Shown here: one piece after another, positions 45,582 through 53,725 of the stretch
Layout: every line of letters starts with the position of its first letter
Position numbering within the stretch: the stretch's first letter is position 1
Origin: Flagellimonas hadalis
Lineage (GTDB): Bacteria; Bacteroidota; Bacteroidia; Flavobacteriales; Flavobacteriaceae
Assembly: GCF_007785775.2 (NCBI RefSeq)
Contig: NZ_VNIK02000001.1
Span: 546,678-610,677, forward strand
Length of the DNA stretch: 64,000 bases
Direction: 5' to 3'
The notes under the pieces: model-generated
Databases searched by the model: none
The model's input: only the letters and a program-made list of their open reading frames with translations
What the model was told of the DNA's origin: nothing
Position numbers and translations under genes: made by a program

Positions 45582-47963
45582 ATGGCAAAGAAAAGGACCA
45601 CATCAAAATCCAAGACTGCAACTACCAAGAAGAAAATCTCGCTTAGGCCCTCCAAGCAGAACAAGATTATTTTTGGAAGTCTTTTGATCGTTCTCAGCAT
45701 TGCGCTCTTCTTCTCCTTCATGTCGTTCTATTTTACATGGCAGGAAGACCAGAGCATGCTGTCCGAATTCGCGAACCGGAACGCAGAGGCCAGCAACCTG
45801 CTGAACAAGTTCGGGGCCAGTGTGAGCCATTTTTTCATGTACCAAGGTTTTGGGCTCGCTTCCTTCGCTTTTCCTTTGTTGTTGGCTGTAACAGGACTCT
45901 ACCTCTTTTTGGGATTGGAGGCCAAAGGGCTTATCGGGAAATGGGTATGGGGACTCACGGGCGTTATTTGGCTGTCCGTTGCATTGGGCTTTTTCGCTGC
46001 CGATTTCCCCCTTTTGGGTGGACTCATTGGTTTCGAGATGAACGATTTCCTTCAGGACTATACGGGCAAAATTGGGGTGTTCCTGATATTGTTGTTCGTG
46101 TTGATGGTGATTTTGGTACGGTTGTTCAACTTTACCCCGGAAGGCTTTGCCAATTTCTTCCGTTCCCAAAGGGAAAAGATAAAATCCGATTTTCAAGGAA
46201 CGGAAACAAACCCCGATGAAGAAACATACATAGAGCATGAAGATGGGGGTATCGAATTGAAGATGGACGACCCTGCACCGGAAAAGGTGGACACCTATAC
46301 CCACAAAAAGGACATTCCCCCACTCCAGACCGCAGCAGGACTCGATGTCAACCTTCCAGAAGAGGAGGAGTCCGATATTGACCTGACCGTGGAAGAAACC
46401 CCAGTGGAAGAGGAAACCGAGGTAAAAGCAGCCAAACTGGTCAAGGATTTTGGGGAGTTTGACCCCAAATTGGAACTTGGAAATTATAAGTTCCCTCCCA
46501 TGGAACTACTGGATGACCATGGAGCATCAGGTGGTATCACCATCAACCAGGAAGAACTGGAGGAGAACAAGAACCGTATTGTCAGCACCCTGAAAAACTA
46601 CAAGATCGGCATTGCGCAGATCAAGGCCACCATCGGCCCAACGGTGACCCTTTATGAGATAGTGCCCGAAGCGGGAATCCGTATTTCCAAGATCAAAAAT
46701 CTTGAGGACGATATCGCCCTCTCCTTGGCGGCACTGGGTATTCGGATCATCGCCCCCATACCCGGAAAGGGAACAGTGGGTATCGAAGTGCCCAACAAAA
46801 AGGCCACCGTGGTCTCAATGAGGTCGGTCATCGCCTCCAACAAGTTCCAGAAAGCGGAAATGGAGCTGCCCATTGCCTTCGGGAAGACCATCAGCAATGA
46901 AACCTTTGTGGTGGACCTTGCCAAAATGCCCCACTTGCTCATGGCGGGTGCCACGGGTCAGGGTAAGTCCGTGGGATTGAACGCGGTGATCACCTCCCTG
47001 CTCTATAAAAAGCACCCGGCTGAGGTAAAGTTCATCTTTGTGGATCCCAAAAAAGTGGAACTTACCCTCTACAATAAAATCGAGCGCCACTTTTTGGCCA
47101 AACTGCCCGACTCGGACGAGGCCATCATAACGGACAACACCAAGGTCATCAATACGCTGAACTCGCTCTGTATTGAAATGGACAACCGCTACGAGCTGTT
47201 GAAAACGGCCATGGTGCGTAACATCAAGGAATACAATGTAAAATTCAAGGCGCGGAAGCTCAACCCCAATGACGGACACAAGTTTCTGCCCTATATCGTC
47301 TTGGTGATCGATGAGTTTGCCGACCTTATCATGACAGCGGGCAAGGAAGTGGAAACGCCCATTGCCAGATTGGCACAGTTGGCACGGGCCATTGGCATAC
47401 ACTTGATCATTGCCACGCAAAGACCTTCGGTGAACGTGATCACGGGGATCATCAAGGCCAACTTCCCGGCCAGGATAGCTTTCCGAGTGACCTCAAAAAT
47501 AGACTCCCGCACCATTTTGGACGCCCAGGGCGCCGATCAGCTTATCGGCCGTGGGGACATGCTCTACACACAAGGGAACGATGTCACCCGTTTGCAGTGT
47601 GCCTTTGTGGACACGCCCGAGGTGGGCAAGATCACAGAGTATATCGGTTCCCAACGTGCCTATCCCGAAGCCCATTTGCTTCCCGAGTATGTCGGTGAAG
47701 ATTCTGGCACAGGTATTGATTATGATATTTCGGAAAGGGATGATATGTTCCGCGAGGCCGCTGAGGTGATCGTTACGGCCCAGCAAGGTTCGGCATCCCT
47801 GATCCAACGGAAATTAAAATTGGGATACAACAGGGCCGGAAGGATCATCGATCAATTGGAGGCGGCCGGAATTGTGGGCCCCTTCGAGGGCAGCAAGGCG
47901 CGGCAAGTGTTGATCCCAGATATTTATTCTTTGGAACAATTTTTAGAAAATGAATCAAAATAA
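45582..47963 (+). CDS. ftsK: DNA translocase FtsK
   Basis: Coordinates chromosome dimer resolution with division. 793 residues from the ATG at 45582: a basic tail, four membrane segments (about 25-190), an acidic linker, then the RecA-like motor with Walker A GATGQGKS at 456-463 and Walker B IVLVIDEFADLIM, and the C-terminal gamma winged-helix (ASLIQRKLKLGYNRAGRIIDQLE) that reads KOPS sites. A TTG one codon earlier is not needed. Confidence 0.97.
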   Translation: MAKKRTTSKSKTATTKKKISLRPSKQNKIIFGSLLIVLSIALFFSFMSFYFTWQEDQSMLSEFANRNAEASNLLNKFGASVSHFFMYQGFGLASFAFPLLLAVTGLYLFLGLEAKGLIGKWVWGLTGVIWLSVALGFFAADFPLLGGLIGFEMNDFLQDYTGKIGVFLILLFVLMVILVRLFNFTPEGFANFFRSQREKIKSDFQGTETNPDEETYIEHEDGGIELKMDDPAPEKVDTYTHKKDIPPLQTAAGLDVNLPEEEESDIDLTVEETPVEEETEVKAAKLVKDFGEFDPKLELGNYKFPPMELLDDHGASGGITINQEELEENKNRIVSTLKNYKIGIAQIKATIGPTVTLYEIVPEAGIRISKIKNLEDDIALSLAALGIRIIAPIPGKGTVGIEVPNKKATVVSMRSVIASNKFQKAEMELPIAFGKTISNETFVVDLAKMPHLLMAGATGQGKSVGLNAVITSLLYKKHPAEVKFIFVDPKKVELTLYNKIERHFLAKLPDSDEAIITDNTKVINTLNSLCIEMDNRYELLKTAMVRNIKEYNVKFKARKLNPNDGHKFLPYIVLVIDEFADLIMTAGKEVETPIARLAQLARAIGIHLIIATQRPSVNVITGIIKANFPARIAFRVTSKIDSRTILDAQGADQLIGRGDMLYTQGNDVTRLQCAFVDTPEVGKITEYIGSQRAYPEAHLLPEYVGEDSGTGIDYDISERDDMFREAAEVIVTAQQGSASLIQRKLKLGYNRAGRIIDQLEAAGIVGPFEGSKARQVLIPDIYSLEQFLENESK

Positions 47964-47967
47964 GACC

Positions 47968-48615
47968 ATGATCAAGAAACATATCCTTTTTATCGCACTT
48001 TTTGCTTCGGCAGTTTTTTCATACGGACAGGGTTCGGATAAGGCCAAGGCGCTTTTGGACGAAGTGTACAACAAGGTGAAGTCCTACAAGAACATCTATA
48101 TCGATTTTCAGTCCACCATTGAAAATACAGAGGCCGACCTGAAACAGGACACCAACGGCAACGTTACCCTAAGTGGTGAAAAATACGTTTTGAACTACCT
48201 GGGCGCACAACAGCTCTACGATGGCAAAAAGGTATATACCATCGTTCCCGAGAACGAGGAAGTCACCATTGAGGACGTGAACGAGGAGGACGACAATGTG
48301 AGCCCATCAAAAATGCTCACCTTCTACAAGACGGGGCACAACTACCAATGGGACATTGAACAAAATGTGGGTGGCCGGAAAATCCAATATGTGAAGTTGA
48401 CCCCAATCGACTCCAATACCGAGATCAAATCGATATTGTTGGGCATCGACACGCAGACCAAGCACATCTACAAGCTCATCCAAACGGGGAACAATGGCAC
48501 AAAGACCACCATTACCGTTAATTCTTTCAAAACCGACCAACCCATTTCGGGGGCTATGTTTACCTTTAACGAGAAAAAATACGAGGACAAAGGGTATTAT
48601 ATCACAAGAAACTAG
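47968..48615 (+). CDS. lolA: Outer-membrane lipoprotein carrier LolA
   Basis: Periplasmic chaperone moving lipoproteins from the inner to the outer membrane. From the ATG at 47968 it has a signal peptide (MIKKHILFIALFASAVFSYG) and a LolA/LolB barrel with YKNIYIDFQSTIENTEADL and GNVTLSGEKYVLNYLG, about 215 residues. A start six codons earlier (47950), inside the end of ftsK, is also possible. Confidence 0.92.
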   Translation: MIKKHILFIALFASAVFSYGQGSDKAKALLDEVYNKVKSYKNIYIDFQSTIENTEADLKQDTNGNVTLSGEKYVLNYLGAQQLYDGKKVYTIVPENEEVTIEDVNEEDDNVSPSKMLTFYKTGHNYQWDIEQNVGGRKIQYVKLTPIDSNTEIKSILLGIDTQTKHIYKLIQTGNNGTKTTITVNSFKTDQPISGAMFTFNEKKYEDKGYYITRN

Positions 48616-48618
48616 ACA

Positions 48619-50130
48619 TTGAAAATACTAGACCAGTATATATTAAAAAGGTTTCTATACAATTTTTTCAGTTCCTTCTTCATTCTGATTGTCATATTCA
48701 TTTTTCAGGGAATATGGCTTTTCATCGATGATTTGGCAGGAAAAGGGCTTGGCATTGTCATCATTGCCAAGTTCATTTTTTATTTTATACCCACCCTTAT
48801 CGACAAGGTACTCCCCTTGACCGTACTGCTGTCCTCCATTCTCACTTTTGGCACCTTTGCCGAAAATTATGAGTTTGCGGCCATGAAGGCTTCCGGCATC
48901 TCATTGCAGCGCGGCATGCGTAGCCTTATTGTTTTTGTGCTGTTTTTGGGCGTGGTCACTTTTTTCTTTGCGAACAATGTGATACCCAAATCCGAACAGA
49001 AAATGTTCAACCTAAGGAGGAACATTGCCAAGGTCAAACCGGCAGCGGCCATCACCGAAGGAGTTTTCAGTGATTTTGAAGGCACTGGTGCGGGCATGAA
49101 CATCAAGGTGGACAAAAAATATGGGGAACAAGACCGGTTTTTGGACAATGTGATCATCCATAGAAAAACCGACCAGAACATCAACAACACCGTAATCAAG
49201 GCCAAGTCTGGCGAACTCATCAGCAGTGAGGAGTCCGACATCATCCAATTGGTGTTGAAAGATGGCAACTATTACGAGGAACTGGTTTCCAAGGACCCAA
49301 AGGAGCAGCGTAAGAAACCGTTTGCCAAAGCGGACTTCAAGACTTATACCATCAACATCGACATCTCCGAACTGAACGATCAGGACATGGAGGAGGACCA
49401 GAACATTACCACCAACAAGATGAAGAATGTGAGCCGATTGATCAAGGATATCGACTCCCTCCGCGAAAACAATCTCGAAAAGGTGGAGGCCTTTTCAAAG
49501 AACATCGTCAACCGTATGGGCGCTTTTCCAATACTTCCCAAAAAAAATCTCCAAAAGGCAGAAAGCCCCAAACTGGAACTCATCCAAACAGAGGAACAGA
49601 AGAAGAAAGAGATCCAAAAGGATTCCATCAAGGACATTGAAGGCCTATTGGACCATCTTGAGGAGTGGCAACGGCTACAGGTGGTAAAGAACGCCAAGAA
49701 TTCCGTTTCGGGCATCATGAGCACCGTAACGGCCAAAAAGGACGAACTGCAGAGCAGGTACAAGTTCTACAACAGCCATATCCTGTCGCTCCACCAAAAA
49801 TATGCACTCGCACTTTCCTGCATCATCCTATTCTTCGTGGGGGCCCCGTTGGGTGCCATCATCCGGAAAGGAGGGCTTGGATTGCCCATGGTCATTGCCA
49901 TTGTCTTATTTTTGACCTATTATTTCATAGGGGTATTTGCAGGGAACTATGCCAAGGAAGGCAACATACACCCTGCCATAGGAGCCTGGCTGTCCACCCT
50001 GATCATGTTGCCCTTGGGCGTTTCGCTCACCAAAAGGGCCACGGCCGACAAGGGACTGTTCGGGCTTGGTCATATTTTTGACCGCATAAAATCGATATTT
50101 AAAAAGAAGAAAAAAGATTCTGAAGAATGA
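48619..50130 (+). CDS. lptG: LptF/LptG-family lipopolysaccharide export permease
   Basis: Inner-membrane part of the Lpt LPS exporter. 503 residues, about 140 longer than E. coli LptG: three N-terminal helices (KILDQYILKRFLYNFFSS at the start), a periplasmic jelly-roll with an added charged, helix-forming insert (about 270-385, with IQTEEQKKKEIQKDSIKD), and three C-terminal helices. The family N-terminus begins exactly at the TTG at 48619, three bases behind the lolA stop, so a TTG start codon is assigned. It overlaps ribBA by 4 bases. Confidence 0.92.
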   Translation: MKILDQYILKRFLYNFFSSFFILIVIFIFQGIWLFIDDLAGKGLGIVIIAKFIFYFIPTLIDKVLPLTVLLSSILTFGTFAENYEFAAMKASGISLQRGMRSLIVFVLFLGVVTFFFANNVIPKSEQKMFNLRRNIAKVKPAAAITEGVFSDFEGTGAGMNIKVDKKYGEQDRFLDNVIIHRKTDQNINNTVIKAKSGELISSEESDIIQLVLKDGNYYEELVSKDPKEQRKKPFAKADFKTYTINIDISELNDQDMEEDQNITTNKMKNVSRLIKDIDSLRENNLEKVEAFSKNIVNRMGAFPILPKKNLQKAESPKLELIQTEEQKKKEIQKDSIKDIEGLLDHLEEWQRLQVVKNAKNSVSGIMSTVTAKKDELQSRYKFYNSHILSLHQKYALALSCIILFFVGAPLGAIIRKGGLGLPMVIAIVLFLTYYFIGVFAGNYAKEGNIHPAIGAWLSTLIMLPLGVSLTKRATADKGLFGLGHIFDRIKSIFKKKKKDSEE

Positions 50131-51269
50131 TGGTCGCCAAGGATAAAAAAATACAACTGCACGCCATAGAAGAAGCCATTGAGGACATCCGTCAGGGAAA
50201 GGTCATCATAGTGGTGGATGATGAAAACAGGGAGAACGAAGGCGATTTCATTGCAGCTGCCGAAAAGGTCACCCCGGAAATGATCAATTTCATGGCCATG
50301 CACGGTCGGGGACTCATCTGTGCCCCATTGACCGAAAGCCGATGTGAAGAACTACAACTGAACATGATGGTGCAGAACAACACCGTACTGCACCAGACCC
50401 AGTTTACCGTATCCGTGGACCTGTTGGGACATGGGTGCACCACGGGCATATCCGTACACGACAGGGCCAAGACCATCAAAGCTCTCGTGGACAAGGATAC
50501 CAAGCCCCATGAATTGGGGAAACCTGGACATATTTTCCCTCTCAGGGCCAAGAACGGAGGGGTATTGAGACGTACCGGGCATACCGAGGCCGCCATAGAT
50601 TTCGCCCGATTGGCCGGACTGGAACCTGCAGGGATCTTGGTAGAGATCCTGAACGAGGACGGGACCATGGCACGTTTGCCCGAGCTCCTAAAAGTGGCCA
50701 AAAAGTTTGACCTAAAGATCGTTTCCATCGAGGACCTGATTGCCTACCGTATGGAGCACGACAGTTTGATAGAACTCAAGGAAGCCTTTGACATCAAGAC
50801 CCGTTTTGGTGATTTCAGGCTACGCGCCTATCAGCAGACCACGAACGATCAGGTGCATATTGCCTTGGTAAAGGGAAGTTGGAAATCTGGCGAACCGGTT
50901 CTTACCCGAATCAATTCCACTTTGGTGAACAACGATATGCTGGGTACCTTGACCAACAATCCGGATGAAGCGTTGCAGCGGATGTTCGATGTGCTCAATG
51001 CCGAGGAAAAAGGTGCCATGATCTTTATCAACCAAGGCAATCAGTCCACCAATCTCTTGAGCCGCTTGTCAGAATTGAAGAAACTCCAGGCCCAGAGCAT
51101 CCACAAGGCCCCAAAAATTGATATGGATGCCAAAGACTTTGGCATCGGTGCACAAATCCTGCACGACCTCAACATTTCCAAGATCCGCTTGTTGAGCAAT
51201 TCCGGTCAGACCCGTCGCGTGGGAATGGTGGGTTACGGTCTTGAGATTGTGGAATACGTGAATTATTGA
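50127..51269 (+). CDS. ribB: 3,4-dihydroxy-2-butanone-4-phosphate synthase with degenerate GTP cyclohydrolase II domain
   Basis: Riboflavin synthesis. The N-terminal domain (1-205) has the DHBP-synthase acidic loop DDENRENEGDF and HGRGLICAPLTESRC, HGCTTGISVHDRAKT and RRTGHTEAAID. The C-terminal domain (about 210-380) has the RibA fold but lacks its three zinc cysteines: where active enzymes read SECLTGD..SLRCDCG, this protein has NSTLVNND..TLTNNP. The cyclohydrolase half is probably inactive, so RibA activity must come from another gene. It starts inside the lptG stop (ATGA). Confidence 0.92.
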   Translation: MMVAKDKKIQLHAIEEAIEDIRQGKVIIVVDDENRENEGDFIAAAEKVTPEMINFMAMHGRGLICAPLTESRCEELQLNMMVQNNTVLHQTQFTVSVDLLGHGCTTGISVHDRAKTIKALVDKDTKPHELGKPGHIFPLRAKNGGVLRRTGHTEAAIDFARLAGLEPAGILVEILNEDGTMARLPELLKVAKKFDLKIVSIEDLIAYRMEHDSLIELKEAFDIKTRFGDFRLRAYQQTTNDQVHIALVKGSWKSGEPVLTRINSTLVNNDMLGTLTNNPDEALQRMFDVLNAEEKGAMIFINQGNQSTNLLSRLSELKKLQAQSIHKAPKIDMDAKDFGIGAQILHDLNISKIRLLSNSGQTRRVGMVGYGLEIVEYVNY

Positions 51270-51513
51270 TTGTCCATTCGGTTACTTGGATATTTAGTTA
51301 TTGGGTTACTGTCCGCCGAATCATTATGATTTGACATTTGATGCTTGATGTCCGAAGAGACCAAAGAACATGGACCATAGAGGATAGACTTTGGTTGTTC
51401 TGTTATATAATTATTGGAAACTGCTTACTGCTTACTGCTTACTGGTTCAATGGAATTTGGAATTTCAGGTTTGGAATTTGGCACTTGAAACTTGAGCTTG
51501 AACTTTTACCCGA
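51270..51513. repeat. Word-array intergenic region between ribBA and the KdnA-like gene
   Basis: The densest array in the window: GGTTACTTGGATATTTAGTTATTGGG, TTTGATGCTTGATGTCC, GACCATAGAGGATAGACTT (51373-51391), three CTTACTG words in a row (51424-51445), GGAATTTGGAATTTCAGG-TTTGGAATTTGG, and CACTTGAAACTTGAGCTTG (51481-51499). It separates two convergent genes and shows no hairpin terminator or gene. Confidence 0.7.
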
Positions 51514-52707
51514 CTAGAGAACCTTTTTAATGGCCTCCACCATTCTTTGGGCCCTATCCGCTACTTCTGCTTCGGTCCATCCCAGTTTGACCAAACAGGA
51601 AATGGTCCTGCCCATCCAATGGTCCGATTCCGAAAAGTCGGCCTTGGAATAGTCAGGAAGGCTTTCCTTCACTTCTTTTGGCAGTTGGCCCAGCGATTTC
51701 AGTTGGGTGAGGTGTTCCCACTTTTTGTAGTAATGCCAATTGTTGTTGTACCAATAGAAACAGGCATCGACACCATTTTCTCCCAGTGCCTTGTGGGCCT
51801 TTTGCGCCTTTTCTTCTGAAGGAAGGAAAAAACTGAGGAACGAATAGTTCTCTTCCCCACCATCAGGCACACTTCGGAACACGATTTCAGGGATTTGTGA
51901 CAGGGCATCCCTCAAAATGGAATAGTTCCTTTTTTGGATGGAAAGAAATTCGTCCAATCGGGACAGTTGGGCCAAACCGACTGCCGCGTTCATTTCGGAA
52001 ATCCGGAAATTGTATCCCAAAAAAGGATGTTGCTCCGCTCCTCTATCCTTCCCGATATGGTCATGCCCATGATCGGAGTATTTATGGGCATTTTCGTAGT
52101 AATCTTTATTGTTGGTAATGATGGCGCCTCCCTCGCCACAAGTAATTGTCTTGACATAGTCAAAGGAAAAGCAGCCCAGATCCCCAATGCTTCCCAACGG
52201 CTTACCCTTATAGCTCCCGCCGATGGCCTGGCAGGCATCTTCAAGCAACAACAGGCCGTGTCTGTCACAAATGACTTTCAGGGCATCCAAATTGGCCATG
52301 GAACCGCACATGTGAACGGGCATGACCACCTTGGTCCTCGGCGTTATGGCCTTTTCCACAGCGGATGGATTTAGGGTCAAGGTCTCATCGATGTCCACTA
52401 AAACAGGAACGGCCCCAAGTGCCAAAATGGACTCGAAACTGGCCACAAAGGTGAATGTGGGCATGATCACCTCGTCCCCTGCCCCCACTCCGGCACTGGC
52501 CAGGGCCACTGTCAACGCCGCCGTGCCGCTGCTCACCAAATGGGCATGTTGCACTTGCATTCTTTTGGCAAGGGCGCTTTCGAGCTGCTCGGCCTTCCAG
52601 TGTCCGTTCCGCATGCCGTCGAAACCATAGCGCATCAACACTCCTGAGTCCAATACATCTTGTACTTCCTTTCTTTCCTTATCTCCAAAAAATTCAAATC
52701 CAGGCAT
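51514..52707 (-). CDS. kdnA: DegT/DnrJ-family aminotransferase, probable 8-amino-Kdo transaminase KdnA
   Basis: A 397-residue PLP sugar aminotransferase: EDACQAIGGSYKGKPLG with the cofactor aspartate and K186 in CFSFDYVKTITCGEGGA. The segments YSDHGHDHIGKDRGAE, FRISEMNAAVGLAQL and VDACFYWYNNNWHY closely resemble, as I remember it, KdnA of Shewanella, which aminates 8-oxo-Kdo for lipopolysaccharide. KdnB, its alcohol dehydrogenase partner, is not in this window. Other nucleotide-sugar aminotransferase roles are possible. Lies 11 bases behind a TauE-like permease gene. Confidence 0.75.
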   Translation of the reverse strand: MPGFEFFGDKERKEVQDVLDSGVLMRYGFDGMRNGHWKAEQLESALAKRMQVQHAHLVSSGTAALTVALASAGVGAGDEVIMPTFTFVASFESILALGAVPVLVDIDETLTLNPSAVEKAITPRTKVVMPVHMCGSMANLDALKVICDRHGLLLLEDACQAIGGSYKGKPLGSIGDLGCFSFDYVKTITCGEGGAIITNNKDYYENAHKYSDHGHDHIGKDRGAEQHPFLGYNFRISEMNAAVGLAQLSRLDEFLSIQKRNYSILRDALSQIPEIVFRSVPDGGEENYSFLSFFLPSEEKAQKAHKALGENGVDACFYWYNNNWHYYKKWEHLTQLKSLGQLPKEVKESLPDYSKADFSESDHWMGRTISCLVKLGWTEAEVADRAQRMVEAIKKVL

Positions 52708-52718
52708 TCTCTAAATAT

Positions 52719-53477
52719 TTATTGATCAAAAAACCATAGTTTAACCGCCATAATGACAACTACCACTACCAGAAAGGTCTTGATGAACCCATCTCCTTTC
52801 TGAACAGAGAACCGACTTGCCACCCAAGCCCCCGATCCATTGCCAATGGCCAAAATAAGCCCCATTTTCCAGTTGACTTTGTCATTCAGGGCAAAAACCG
52901 CCAAGGCGGACAACATGTAAATGAACACGACCACTACTTTGGTGGCATTGGAGCGCACCAAATTCATTCGGTTGACATAGTGGGTGTACAGCATCATCAA
53001 AAAACCAAGTCCTGCATTGATGAACCCGCCATAGATGCCGAAAAGGAAAAACACCACGACACTTACCCAAAGATACTTTCCCGTGAGCCTTTCTTCCATA
53101 TCTTCTGCCCGCATCTTGGGCTTGAAAATGATGATGATGACCACTGCCAACATCACCATGGACAAAATCCTGTTGAAGGTCTCCCCGTTGATGTCCACTG
53201 CAATATAGGCACCAATGATGGAACCCAAAAAGGAGGCAAACCCGAGATATACATTAAAAGGATAGGTGGATACGCCCTTGCTCTTGAAACCGGCCGTGGA
53301 CATAGCGGTCTGTACCACAATGGCCACCCTGTTGGTACCATTGGCCACGGCTGCGGGCAAACCTAAAAAAATGAGCGTCGGCAAGGAAAGTAGCGATCCA
53401 CCGCCAGCCACTGTATTGATGAAGCCCACTGCAAAACCTACCGCCACCAAAAGCAAATAGTGATACCATTCAAGCAT
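52719..53477 (-). CDS. TauE/SafE-family anion permease
   Basis: A 252-residue membrane protein with about eight segments. VAVGFAVGFINTVAGGGSLLSLPTL and GFINAGLGFLMMLY are the two half-repeats with the family G-x-x-x-G motif. The family exports sulfite or small organic acids; the substrate here is unknown. First gene of a pair with the aminotransferase. Confidence 0.85.
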   Translation of the reverse strand: MLEWYHYLLLVAVGFAVGFINTVAGGGSLLSLPTLIFLGLPAAVANGTNRVAIVVQTAMSTAGFKSKGVSTYPFNVYLGFASFLGSIIGAYIAVDINGETFNRILSMVMLAVVIIIIFKPKMRAEDMEERLTGKYLWVSVVVFFLFGIYGGFINAGLGFLMMLYTHYVNRMNLVRSNATKVVVVFIYMLSALAVFALNDKVNWKMGLILAIGNGSGAWVASRFSVQKGDGFIKTFLVVVVVIMAVKLWFFDQ

Positions 53478-53559
53478 ATGGACAAAAGTAATGGGTATTG
53501 TTCAATTGACCTTGACAAAAATAAAGTCGTCGGTTTTTTCTCAGAATTAAAAAGGTTGT

Positions 53560-53567
53560 TATATTTG
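53560..53567 (+). promoter_or_regulatory. -7 promoter element of the tRNA-Ser gene
   Basis: TATATTTG, a full TAnnTTTG match, 11 bases before the mature tRNA start, with a T-rich stretch about 20 bases upstream. Confidence 0.6.
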
Positions 53568-53578
53568 CACCCGCATTG

Positions 53579-53663
53579 GGAGAAATGGCAGAGTGGTCGA
53601 ATGCGGCAGTCTTGAAAACTGTTGAGGGTCACACCTCCGGGGGTTCGAATCCCTCTTTCTCCG
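53579..53663 (+). tRNA. tRNA-Ser (anticodon UGA)
   Basis: An 85-base cloverleaf: acceptor arm GGAGAAA pairs with TTTCTCC (53656-53662), discriminator G; D-arm with GGTCGAATGCGGC; anticodon arm GCAGTCTTGAAAACTG with TGA; a long variable arm typical of serine tRNAs; T-arm GGGGGTTCGAATCCC. CCA is not encoded. Confidence 0.95.
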
Positions 53664-53675
53664 CAAAAGCAAATG

Positions 53676-53706
53676 AAAAGCCCCTTTTTAAGGGGCTTTT
53701 GTTTTT
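53676..53706 (+). terminator. Terminator of the tRNA-Ser gene
   Basis: AAAAGCCCCT (53676-53685) and AGGGGCTTTT (53691-53700) form a strong hairpin followed by GTTTTT; it may also serve the convergent TlpA-like gene. Confidence 0.9.
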
Positions 53707-53725
53707 AGGTTGCAGAACCACTTGT

